A stretch of DNA of 37,736 bases. Source: SIG440 sp045591035. Its GTDB lineage: Bacteria > Bacillota > Clostridia > Monoglobales > Monoglobaceae. The notes under the pieces are model-generated. The model worked only from the letters and a program-made list of their open reading frames with translations, ran no database searches and had not been told where the DNA came from. This document shows positions 24,399-31,170 of the stretch, piece by piece. The DNA is taken from NCBI GenBank assembly GCA_045591035.1, contig JAZNSG010000016.1, forward strand, positions 1-37,736, written 5' to 3'. Made by a program: the position numbers and the translations under genes. Position 1 is the stretch's first letter. Every line of letters starts with the position of its first letter.

Positions 24399-25112
24399 AT
24401 GATAGATATACATACACATATACTTCCCGAGATGGATGACGGAAGCAGAAATGTTGAAGAAAGCATGACTATGCTTTGTATGCTGTCAAATCAGGGAGTT
24501 GATACCGTAGTGGCAACTCCCCATTTTGTTATTGACATAAATTCGCCGGATGAATTTCTGGCACGACGCGATGAGGCAGCAAGAAAACTTAAAGAAGCCT
24601 TCGATGAGGAGACTATCCGACCAAAGATTGCCCTTGGCGCAGAAGTCCAATTCTATCCGGATATTTGTTCTCTTGATGGGATTGAAAGGTTTTGTATAGG
24701 AGAAACCAAATATATATTAATTGAAATGCCGTTTATGCATTGGACAAGATATACTTACCAGGTGCTTAACCATTTATATATGTCGCGAGGAGTTGTTCCT
24801 GTTATTGCGCACATAGAAAGATATCTGGATTTTCTGAATGAAAACGAAGCTTTTCTGAAACTCAGGGAAATAGGGGCGTTAATACAGATAAACAGTAGTT
24901 TTCTTTCTGATAAGTTTACACGTAAAAAGGCGTTGAATATGGTGAAAAAAGGGATTGTGAGTTTTGTAGGTTCAGACTGTCACAACCTTACTTCTCGCCC
25001 ACCTAATTTGGGTGAAGGCTGCGAAGTGATATATAAAAAGCTTGGCGATGTTGGCTTTGAAGAACTTGAATACAGAGAAGACAAGCTGAAAAAGAACTTG
25101 GTTGTTTTTTAA
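24399..25112 (+). CDS. PHP-type protein-tyrosine phosphatase (CpsB/CapC)
   Basis: 237 aa from ATG 24399, with GGAG 8 nt upstream; an ATG at 24372 lacks a site and falls next to a hairpin. PHP metal-binding motifs are visible: DIHTHILPEMDDGS, TPHF, GAEVQFYPD, HIERY and GSDCHN. Dephosphorylates the BY-kinase of the preceding gene. With the adaptor and kinase it makes a complete phosphotyrosine cycle. Confidence 0.92.
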   Translation: MIDIHTHILPEMDDGSRNVEESMTMLCMLSNQGVDTVVATPHFVIDINSPDEFLARRDEAARKLKEAFDEETIRPKIALGAEVQFYPDICSLDGIERFCIGETKYILIEMPFMHWTRYTYQVLNHLYMSRGVVPVIAHIERYLDFLNENEAFLKLREIGALIQINSSFLSDKFTRKKALNMVKKGIVSFVGSDCHNLTSRPPNLGEGCEVIYKKLGDVGFEELEYREDKLKKNLVVF

Positions 25113-25634
25113 ATGGTAACTATGGTGAAAGATAAGAAAATATTTGGATTTAGCCTTGATACCGTGGTGGTTGGATTTTGTGCAGCTTTATGGCTGTTTG
25201 TTATTTTAAGTTTTTCTCGACAAACAGCAGAAGTTTCTACTGCAAATAGTGATGTCTTTGTGGAGAAAGGGTTGAAAATAGCAAATACTGTTGGATATAT
25301 AGCGACGAAAAAAACGGTGGATATTTCTGCGTCTTATATGACGCTTATCATTAGAAAATCAGCGCATATATTCAACTTTGCAATTCTTGGCTTTTTGTAT
25401 ACTTTTCTTGGGTATACCGTTGAGCGGAATAATGTCTTATTTATTTCAAAGGTTAGTTGTTTATGTGGAATTATGGCGGCGATAGCGGATGAATACTTTC
25501 AATATTTTGTTCCCGGAAGAAGTGCCCAGATAAATGATGTATATCTTGACTTTTTCGGCGTTGTTTGCGGCATTGGATTGTTTGTTTTATGTGTGTTAAT
25601 ACTTGAAAAACATAAAAGGACGGATGGTGATTAA
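25113..25634 (+). CDS. VanZ-family membrane protein
   Basis: 173 aa with about four membrane segments. VanZ-like signatures: FSRQTAEVS, RKSAHIFNFAILGFL and DEYFQYFVPGRSAQINDVYLDFFGV. VanZ proteins confer low-level lipoglycopeptide resistance in some species; their biochemical role is unknown, though a link with cell-wall polymers fits its place here. ATG immediately after the phosphatase stop; alternative ATG at 25122. Neither has a clear ribosome site, suggesting translational coupling. Confidence 0.85.
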   Translation: MVTMVKDKKIFGFSLDTVVVGFCAALWLFVILSFSRQTAEVSTANSDVFVEKGLKIANTVGYIATKKTVDISASYMTLIIRKSAHIFNFAILGFLYTFLGYTVERNNVLFISKVSCLCGIMAAIADEYFQYFVPGRSAQINDVYLDFFGVVCGIGLFVLCVLILEKHKRTDGD

Positions 25635-25635
25635 T

Positions 25636-26358
25636 ATGACAAAACGAAAGAAAATATGGTTAATTGTTATAGTGGTTGTTTTAGTGCTTGTTTCTGTTTT
25701 GTCATATTGGCAAAGAAATAATATAAAAGCAGTTTACAAGGCGTTTACCTTGTCCGGCGAGGAACTTGCGAATGAAATAAACAAAGGGAAACAACTGTTA
25801 GAGAAAGAAATAAAAGAACAGTACCCATCGGTCATAAGTGATTTTAGTGCTGAAGAAGAGGAAAAAATCATATCCGGTGAATGGAGTATGGAAGACGTTG
25901 ATGATATTTTGGCGCAGAGAAAGGCTGAGATGGAGAATGCTTTAAAAAACGAAGGTAATAGTGGGACTAAGCCCTCTGGGAATTCGCCTTCTTCTAACCC
26001 TAACGCTGAAAAAATTGAGGCGGCAATAAGTGAAAAGGTGTTGGAACTTTACAGTCTCAAAGCTTATTATCTGGGACAGCTTGGCCAGATAGAAGCATCG
26101 GTGAAAAAAGATTATATGCTTCTCCCGAAGGAAAAACAAAATCTTATTGGGAAAAAGGAACTTGTGAATCAGTACATAGGCGTGGCGACGGGACTTTTAA
26201 ACCAATGTGACAAACAGGTTTTTGAACTTCTTGACAGTCTCGAAAAACAGCTTAAAAATTTGGGCGGAGATACTTCAATAATCGGGAAAATAAAATCTGC
26301 TTATGAAGACGAAAAAAGTCTCAAAAAAGCTTATTATATTCAGCTTATGAATCAATGA
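25636..26358 (+). CDS. Membrane-anchored extracytoplasmic protein, unknown function
   Basis: 240 aa from ATG 25636, with GGATGGTG upstream; 1 bp after the VanZ stop. A single N-terminal helix (about 5-25, after TKRKKIW) anchors a mainly alpha-helical, charged outside domain. A Gly/Ser/Pro/Asn-rich linker (about 114-130) splits it into two helical parts; the second (about 130-240) predicts long helices and may form a coiled coil. I do not recognise a family. Its place between VanZ and an SLH protein suggests a cell-envelope role. Confidence 0.75.
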   Translation: MTKRKKIWLIVIVVVLVLVSVLSYWQRNNIKAVYKAFTLSGEELANEINKGKQLLEKEIKEQYPSVISDFSAEEEEKIISGEWSMEDVDDILAQRKAEMENALKNEGNSGTKPSGNSPSSNPNAEKIEAAISEKVLELYSLKAYYLGQLGQIEASVKKDYMLLPKEKQNLIGKKELVNQYIGVATGLLNQCDKQVFELLDSLEKQLKNLGGDTSIIGKIKSAYEDEKSLKKAYYIQLMNQ

Positions 26359-26371
26359 TAGGAGCATCGCT

Positions 26372-27295
26372 ATGACAAGAAATTTTATCAGAATAATAAT
26401 TTGCATAGTTTCAGCTATTATTCTTTCTTCGACCTCTGCGTTTGCGTTTTCGGACGTGAATACAGAAACCGATATAGGCAAAGCTATACACAGAATGGAA
26501 GATAAAGGATACATTCAGGGCTTTCCGGATGGTACATTTCGTCCTGATAAAACCTTGACTCGTGCGGAGTTTGTTACTATACTTAACAAAATGTATAACT
26601 ACTATGTTCAGGGAGATGCGATTTTTTCTGATGTAACAGTGGACTCGTGGTATTATGACGATGTTCTTGCTGCTGTTCAAGCCGGATATATAAAAGGCGT
26701 TGGCAACGGACTGTTTAAGCCGGAGGATTCTTTGACACGTGAGCAAGTTTGCGTAATGATGGACCGTATTTTAAATACAGTTGATTTGCCTTATAGCGGA
26801 GTGATTACGGATGAGGTTTCGGATTGGGCTGAGGTCAGTGTAAAGAAAATGCTTTCGAATCGCTTTTTTGTTTTGGAGGATGGCGGAAAGTTCCGTGGAA
26901 CTCAGCCTATAACACGTGGTGAGCTTTGTGTTGCTCTTGAAAAATGCATTGTTGACGTAGAAGTTGAAATTGCCCCTGTGGATTGGCAATCCTTAGAAAA
27001 AGAAGTTATTGAAAAGAAGTTTACCAATATAATTGAAACGCTTTATACAAAAATTATTCCTTACTGTACACACGAAAGAAATATAACCGTTGCAAATATG
27101 GTAGCTACAAGTATGGAAAATTATCTGAAAATTCCCAACTATGATTATGTTTCAGATGCAAAGGCTACATATGCAATTTATCGACTCAGTGCGGGGACAG
27201 GGGTGGAGCTTAAAGACCTCATATATGAAAATGTACCGGTTGAGGATATTGCTATTTTGTTTGATTTTTTCTACACTCCGGAAATTGACAATTGA
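26372..27295 (+). CDS. SLH-domain surface protein
   Basis: 307 aa. Signal peptide (about 1-25, cleavage after AFA), then three S-layer homology domains (about 26-70, 85-130, 145-190) with the TRAE-type motifs LTRAEF, LTREQV and ITRGEL. SLH triplets bind pyruvylated secondary cell-wall polysaccharide. The remaining 110 or so residues are an unrecognised helical domain, too short for an S-layer lattice protein, so this looks like an adaptor between wall and another partner. ATG with AGGAG, 13 bp after the preceding gene. No csaB-type pyruvyl transferase in the window. Confidence 0.9.
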   Translation: MTRNFIRIIICIVSAIILSSTSAFAFSDVNTETDIGKAIHRMEDKGYIQGFPDGTFRPDKTLTRAEFVTILNKMYNYYVQGDAIFSDVTVDSWYYDDVLAAVQAGYIKGVGNGLFKPEDSLTREQVCVMMDRILNTVDLPYSGVITDEVSDWAEVSVKKMLSNRFFVLEDGGKFRGTQPITRGELCVALEKCIVDVEVEIAPVDWQSLEKEVIEKKFTNIIETLYTKIIPYCTHERNITVANMVATSMENYLKIPNYDYVSDAKATYAIYRLSAGTGVELKDLIYENVPVEDIAILFDFFYTPEIDN

Positions 27296-27312
27296 TTTAA
27301 GGATGTGAATAA

Positions 27313-28161
27313 GTGAGTAAGTCGTTTTTCAAAACTAAAAAGTTCAAAGCTATCCTTTTGGTCTTTACGATTGTTTGCATTTTGAATGTGAGACATATTA
27401 TTGTATCGAACGGTTTTTTTTATCTTCCCGAAGTTGAAAAGCAAGATATAAGTTTTGTTTTTTCAAAAAACGAGATTACAGACGCGGATTTGGATTTTTT
27501 GTTTGAACAAACGGGTATTTCTCCATATTCTTCCCGGGAACTTATTAACCAGGGAAGAACGGAAATTTTTGAATTGATTCAAGATAAATATTTCGAAAAG
27601 CCGGAAATTAAAAAGAATTATATATGCTTTCCTTTCACGGCAGAGGAAAGAACTATTGCAGAAGCAACTCCCTTGGTTAACTTGAAAAATGGGGATATTC
27701 TTTTAACTTTCAATACCCAGACTTGTGATTGGAGACATGGCCATTGTGCTATCGTGACTGATGCGGAAAAGGGAATTATACTTGAGCATGTTTCTGTTGG
27801 TGAAACCTCTTGTTTCAGCAGGGCAAATAAATGGGGGAAGTATCCAAGCTTTGCAGTTTTAAGATATCCTGATGAAAAAATAGCTGAAAAGGTGGCACAA
27901 TATGCCCGGGAAAGTTTAATAGATATAGATTATAATATTTTTGCGGGACTGATAAAAAAGGATAAATCAAAAGAAGAAAAACCCGAAAGTTCGCATTGCG
28001 TACACATTGTCTGGCAAGGGTTTAAGGCTTTCGGAGTTGACATTGACAGTGACGGAGGAAGAATTGTAACCACGAATGATATAGCAATGTCTGATGAACT
28101 TAAGGTAATACAGATACACGGTATTGACCCCCAAAAATTTGAAAATCGTATTCTGAGGTAA
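27313..28161 (+). CDS. YiiX-like permuted papain-fold (NlpC/P60 superfamily) hydrolase, membrane anchored
   Basis: 282 aa from GTG 27313 (AAGGATG 7 nt upstream). An N-terminal hydrophobic segment at about 12-30 is an anchor or uncleaved signal. The catalytic part starts at about residue 118: KNGDILLTF, then HGHCAIV (His), and SSHCVHIVWQGF supplying Cys, in the permuted His-then-Cys order of YiiX-type enzymes. Substrate may be a peptidoglycan stem peptide or an amidated lipid; not known. Last gene of the operon, 17 bp after the SLH gene; no T-run terminator follows before the tRNA promoter. Confidence 0.75.
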   Translation: MSKSFFKTKKFKAILLVFTIVCILNVRHIIVSNGFFYLPEVEKQDISFVFSKNEITDADLDFLFEQTGISPYSSRELINQGRTEIFELIQDKYFEKPEIKKNYICFPFTAEERTIAEATPLVNLKNGDILLTFNTQTCDWRHGHCAIVTDAEKGIILEHVSVGETSCFSRANKWGKYPSFAVLRYPDEKIAEKVAQYARESLIDIDYNIFAGLIKKDKSKEEKPESSHCVHIVWQGFKAFGVDIDSDGGRIVTTNDIAMSDELKVIQIHGIDPQKFENRILR

Positions 28162-28196
28162 AAATAATTTTTATATAGCAAAATGAATATTTTCTC

Positions 28197-28225
28197 TTGA
28201 CAAAGCATATATTTTGCTGTATAAT
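28197..28225 (+). promoter_or_regulatory. Consensus promoter of the tRNA gene
   Basis: TTGACA (28197-28202), 17-nt spacer, TATAAT (28220-28225), 24 nt upstream of the mature tRNA 5' end. Confidence 0.85.
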
Positions 28226-28248
28226 ACCTTTTGTTGTGAACCAAATGA

Positions 28249-28325
28249 GGATCTTTAGCTCAGTTGGTTAGAGCAACCGGCTCATAACCGGTTGGTCCGG
28301 GGTTCGAGTCCCTGAAGATCCACCA
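28249..28325 (+). tRNA. tRNA-Met (CAU); tRNA-Ile2 possible
   Basis: 77 nt with encoded CCA. Acceptor GGATCTT pairs with AAGATCC, D-arm AGCTCAGTTGGTTAGAGC, anticodon stem ACCGG/CCGGT with loop CTCATAA (CAT at 28283-28285), and T-loop TTCGAGT. The CAU anticodon is shared by elongator Met, initiator and lysidine-modified Ile2. An initiator is unlikely because the anticodon stem lacks three G-C pairs at its base and the first pair is G-C. Met elongator is my choice. Confidence 0.9.
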
Positions 28326-28326
28326 G

Positions 28327-28361
28327 AAAAAAGCGTACTGAAAATTTCAGTACGCTTTTTT
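28327..28361 (+). terminator. Terminator after tRNA
   Basis: A fully palindromic stem from 28327, centred in AAAATTT, ends in a T-run; it starts 2 nt after the CCA. Confidence 0.85.
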
Positions 28362-28364
28362 CAT

Positions 28365-28536
28365 CGATATAAATCTCTGTCGAGATTTTCGATATGTCAT
28401 AAATGACTCGATATGTGCTGACGCACTCAATATGTCGCTAACGCGACGAGATTTATATCATATCGAGTTTGAGCGAAGCGAGAACATATCGATTTTGTGA
28501 TAACAAAAATATCGAGCAATCGAAGATTGCATATCG
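28365..28536 (+). repeat. Mirrored hairpin array with CGATATG / CATATCG spacers
   Basis: Seven short hairpins are separated by a repeated 6-8 nt spacer. Left half: CGATAT at 28365, 28390 and 28409, and a variant CAATAT at 28428. Right half: its inverse, CATATCGA at 28459 and 28485, ATATCGA at 28509, CATATCG at 28530. Hairpins: 28371-28388, 28396-28407, 28415-28426, 28434-28447, 28467-28485, 28493-28508 and 28516-28530. In addition ATATAAATCTC (28367-28377) pairs perfectly over 11 bp with 28448-28458, enclosing hairpins 2-4. No ORF of note. Function unknown; possibly a mobile palindromic element. Confidence 0.75.
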
Positions 28537-28572
28537 TCTTAATATAGTGGCATCTAAATCGTTCGTTTCTTT

Positions 28573-28614
28573 CAAAACAAAAAATCCTGTCATATGACAG
28601 GATTTTTTGTTTTG
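28573..28614. terminator. Perfect 42-bp palindrome, bidirectional terminator-like
   Basis: 21 bp on each side are exactly complementary, centred on CATATG, with A-rich and T-rich arms. No gene ends near it on either side, so it is probably part of the repeat region, or a relic of a lost gene. Confidence 0.7.
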
Positions 28615-28640
28615 TAATATTCATTTTTCATTATTCAATA

Positions 28641-28685
28641 TTCATCATTCATTAAGCTCGACAGGATTTTTTAATGAATAATGAA
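28641..28685. repeat. AT-rich inverted repeat (TTCATTATTCATTAA type)
   Basis: TTCATCATTCATTAA (28641-28655) pairs with TTAATGAATAATGAA (28671-28685), 14 of 15 bp; degenerate copies of the ATTCATTATTC theme flank it (28619-28640 and 28696-28720). The element differs from the CGATATG array just upstream. Low-complexity non-coding DNA. Confidence 0.6.
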
Positions 28686-28762
28686 GTCGCACGGCTAATG
28701 AATAATTAATAATTATTGAAGTTTTGCTTACGCGAAATATTGCATCTATTATAAACATGAAA

Positions 28763-28801
28763 ACCACAAAAGAGGAGTTGGTTCGAGCCCAACTTGTGAT
28801 G
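28763..28801 (+). other. tRNA-like remnant: acceptor stem plus T-arm
   Basis: GTTGG (28777-28781), loop TTCGAGC (28782-28788) and CCAAC (28789-28793) make a perfect T-arm with the TTCRANY loop. It is followed directly by TTGTGAT (28794-28800), which pairs with ACCACAA (28763-28769) in 6 of 7 positions as an acceptor stem would. D and anticodon arms are absent (8 nt in place) and no CCA follows. It may be a decayed tRNA or an old attachment site. Confidence 0.45.
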
Positions 28802-28848
28802 TTCTCTATTTATGAACGTTTTTTTATATACAAAAATTATAATGTGCA

Positions 28849-28870
28849 CAATTAGGCGCATCCCTAATTG
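28849..28870. other. Short hairpin between the repeat region and the XRE gene
   Basis: CAATTAGG (28849-28856) and CCTAATTG (28863-28870) form an 8-bp stem with a 6-nt loop. On the minus strand it lies about 70 bp after the XRE stop, with no clear T-run. Confidence 0.35.
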
Positions 28871-28939
28871 ACCCCCGTCATAAAGATGGCTTCAAGCATT
28901 GCTTTTAAAAAAGAAAAGAAGTTCGTCGTAAGTTTTTTG

Positions 28940-29146
28940 TCAGTTGTTTGTTTTTGGATTGTTTGTTCTTTCAAGCAGATAATCAATAGATACATCAAAA
29001 TAATCAGCTATTTTTATCAATTCATTTATGCCAGGCTCTCGTTCTCCTGTTTCATATCTGCTTATTGTATTTTGGTTCATGTTCAAGTCCATAGCTAACT
29101 TTAGTTGGGATATCTTTTTCGACTTTCTAAGTTCTTTTAATCGCAT
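28940..29146 (-). CDS. Small XRE-family repressor
   Basis: 68 aa from ATG 29146, with AGAGGTG 6 nt upstream; the in-frame GTG at 29155 lies inside that site. The whole protein is a Cro/CI-type five-helix HTH (MRLKELRKSKKISQ, LAMDLNMNQNTISRYETG, ELIKIADYFDVSIDYLL), with no extra sensor domain. It is divergent from the SHOCT-protein gene and the region between carries two repeated dyads, so it likely represses both promoters. Confidence 0.88.
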   Translation of the reverse strand: MRLKELRKSKKISQLKLAMDLNMNQNTISRYETGEREPGINELIKIADYFDVSIDYLLERTNNPKTNN

Positions 29147-29158
29147 ATAAAACACCTC

Positions 29159-29209
29159 TTGACAATATTATCCCACAATGGTATACTATTAATATCCCGA
29201 TATGGTATA
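29159..29209 (+). promoter_or_regulatory. Promoter of the SHOCT-protein gene with two repressor operators
   Basis: TTGACA (29159-29164), 17-nt spacer, TATACT (29182-29187). Two 17-bp dyads of the form TATCCC-N5-GGTATA lie at 29169-29185 and 29193-29209, 24 nt apart and identical at 14 of 17 positions. The first spans spacer to -10, the second covers the expected start point. They also cover the region where the divergent XRE promoter must be. Confidence 0.75.
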
Positions 29210-29233
29210 TTGTTAGGCTGAGGAGGTTTTATT

Positions 29234-29857
29234 TTGAATACAGACAAACTCAAACAGTTAAAAGAGTTATTGGATATGGGGGCGATTTCCCAAGAAGAAT
29301 TTGATGTACAAAAGAGCGTACTTATGCAGGAGGGAGAACCTAAGAAAAAGAAAAACATAGGATTAATATTCGCAATAACGGTGGTTGTAATTATTTGTTT
29401 TTCCATTATATTAGGTGGTAATTCTGAAACTGAGAATTCAATAGAATTACCGCAAACAAATGTAGAGCCTTCTACACCTAAAGAATTTACTCAGTCGTGT
29501 CCGGTGGAAATTACTTCGTCGATGTATGATAATATCATTGGTGTACCTGAAATTAAATGTATATTTAAAAACAATACCGATAAAGAAATTGCAGCAATCA
29601 AGATGTATTTTTTACCTAAAGATGTTTATGGTGAGGAAGTAAACACCATATTTACAACAAATGAGTTATATACTGACAATCCTATTGCATCCGGAGGATC
29701 AAGTTCTAGAAACTGGCAGCTGATAGACTCTAACACAAAGTCAGGAGATATATATGTTTATAGTGTGTACTTTTCAGATGGTACTGAGTGGGGCAATAAG
29801 GATGCTTCGGTCAGTGATATAAAAAAGTATGCATATAAAATACATACAAAATATTAA
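29234..29857 (+). CDS. SHOCT-domain membrane protein with extracytoplasmic DUF5780-like domain
   Basis: 207 aa from TTG 29234 with AGGAGG 7 nt upstream. Residues 3-33 form a SHOCT motif (LKQLKELLDMGAISQEEF) on the cytoplasmic side; one helix at about 41-61; then an outside domain of about 140 aa, with VPEIKCIFKNNTDKEIAAIK and DVYGE resembling DUF5780/immunoglobulin-like beta domains. SHOCT motifs are thought to mediate oligomerisation. First gene of an XRE-regulated unit. Function unknown. Confidence 0.75.
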   Translation: MNTDKLKQLKELLDMGAISQEEFDVQKSVLMQEGEPKKKKNIGLIFAITVVVIICFSIILGGNSETENSIELPQTNVEPSTPKEFTQSCPVEITSSMYDNIIGVPEIKCIFKNNTDKEIAAIKMYFLPKDVYGEEVNTIFTTNELYTDNPIASGGSSSRNWQLIDSNTKSGDIYVYSVYFSDGTEWGNKDASVSDIKKYAYKIHTKY

Positions 29858-29875
29858 TGAAAAGGAGGGATAAGT

Positions 29876-30226
29876 ATGGAAAAAAGAAGTAAAATTTTGT
29901 TGACGGCAACTGCTTTAGCAACAATTTATGTGGTTTATCTTATTTCTTATTTTTTTGGAGAAACAGCTAGTTCAGAAGGAGCAGAAGCTGTAGGTAGCGC
30001 AATTGCTACAGCTTTGGTTATGCCACATATGATAATGTTTTTAATCGGTGCGGTTTTTGGCTGGATAGGCGTTTTAGGAAGAAAAAGTTGGGCTGCTTTA
30101 GTTGGCGCAATCTTGTATTCCGTAGGAACATTGTTTTTCTTAATGTATGCAATGTTTGGTGTTCCAATTTTAGTTTTAGGATTTATAGGATATGGCAAAC
30201 AGAAAAAGTTAAATAAGGCTGAATAA
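29876..30226 (+). CDS. Small multi-pass membrane protein, unknown function
   Basis: 116 aa, ATG with AAGGAGGG 7 nt upstream. Four hydrophobic segments (about 8-28, 40-66, 70-88, 89-108) and a short basic C-terminus. It lies 18 bp after the SHOCT gene, so it belongs to the same unit. No family recognised. Confidence 0.7.
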   Translation: MEKRSKILLTATALATIYVVYLISYFFGETASSEGAEAVGSAIATALVMPHMIMFLIGAVFGWIGVLGRKSWAALVGAILYSVGTLFFLMYAMFGVPILVLGFIGYGKQKKLNKAE

Positions 30227-30263
30227 AAAGATTCTCGGACAACTGTGGTCCGAGAATCTTTTT
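30225..30263. terminator. Bidirectional terminator
   Basis: A perfect 16-bp stem (30225-30240 with 30248-30263) with A and T runs. It lies between the convergent small membrane protein and Mn catalase genes. Confidence 0.88.
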
Positions 30264-30280
30264 TCTTATAGTTGCAAATA

Positions 30281-30946
30281 TCAGTTTTTAAATGAAGGTG
30301 CAGTAGTTTCGTTGTTTGCAAATGTGTTAGGGCCGGGGTCTGACATTGAAAAATACATTTTAGCGGCTTTTGTTGTGCCGAAATCTTTATTTGAACCGCT
30401 GTTTTGTACTTTATTAAATGCATCGCGAAACATTTGATTATGGGCTTCTTCTCGGTTAAGGAGGAAGTCGATGGTTTCCTTTACTTTTTTATCATCTATC
30501 TGTCGGTACAAATATTCATAAACTACTTTTGCGCGCTGTTCAGATGCAATGTTGCTTAATATGTCAGCACACAAATCTCCGGTTACCGTTACATAATCAG
30601 CAGTCCAGGAGTACCCCGATGAATTTATAAGACCGGGATTTAAACCTAAAATAACATGAGTTTGAATTTCACCTGCCTGTACATTTGTTGCATTTACATC
30701 GTGACCATTGAGCATGTTAATAGTTTGTGCAACCATTTCCATATGTCCAAGTTCTTCAGCTGCAATATCCAGAAATAAATCCTTAATTTCAGGATCCTTG
30801 ATGCGAAAACTCTGAGACATATATTGCATGGCTGCTTTCAGTTCACCATTTCCACCGCCCAGTTGCTCCTGAAGTAATACGGCATACTGTGGATTTGGCC
30901 TTTCAATTTCTACGGGATGAAAGAGTATTTTTTCATGTTTAAACAT
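30281..30946 (-). CDS. Manganese (dimanganese) catalase family protein, CotJC-like
   Basis: 221 aa. Ferritin-like four-helix fold with Mn ligands in the family pattern: E35 (GGNGELKAA), E65 and H68 (AAEELGHMEM), a Glu in SEQRAK and Glu/His in NREEAHN. It is intermediate in length between CotJC and longer Mn catalases and ends in a disordered Asn/Thr-rich tail. It should decompose H2O2; CotJC homologues are spore inner-coat proteins, which would suit the other spore genes. ATG with GGAGG. Monocistronic. Confidence 0.88.
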   Translation of the reverse strand: MFKHEKILFHPVEIERPNPQYAVLLQEQLGGGNGELKAAMQYMSQSFRIKDPEIKDLFLDIAAEELGHMEMVAQTINMLNGHDVNATNVQAGEIQTHVILGLNPGLINSSGYSWTADYVTVTGDLCADILSNIASEQRAKVVYEYLYRQIDDKKVKETIDFLLNREEAHNQMFRDAFNKVQNSGSNKDFGTTKAAKMYFSMSDPGPNTFANNETTAPSFKN

Positions 30947-31075
30947 ATTTTTGCCTCCAATTGTAATATTTTGTTTTTATTTTAAGCAATTTAAGGTATC
31001 TTATTCACAAAAATAGTATGTACAGAAAAGCCGTACCAATTAAACGATTCAGATATATTTTAAAGTCGTTTTTTG

Positions 31076-31104
31076 TTGACTTTGATTCAACTTTATAATA
31101 TAAT
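31076..31104 (+). promoter_or_regulatory. Promoter of the MATE transporter gene
   Basis: TTGACT (31076-31081), 17-nt spacer, TATAAT (31099-31104). The leader of about 60 nt ends in GGGAGAG. The rest of the 225-bp divergent region is AT-rich with no other clear site. Confidence 0.75.
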
Positions 31105-31170
31105 TGTGCAGGATTATATTTTTCATTTATTTGCAGGAGACCTATTTGTTAAAAAAGGGAGAGATTTTAA

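Noticed and set aside
28177..28218. AGCAAAAT / ATTTTGCT dyad around the tRNA promoter
   Set aside because: Loop of 26 nt with AT-rich arms; likely chance in AT-rich DNA.
28365..28740. Possible CRISPR array in the repeat-rich gap
   Set aside because: Repeats are 6-8 nt with palindromic spacers of varying length and inverted second half; no direct repeats of CRISPR size, no cas genes.
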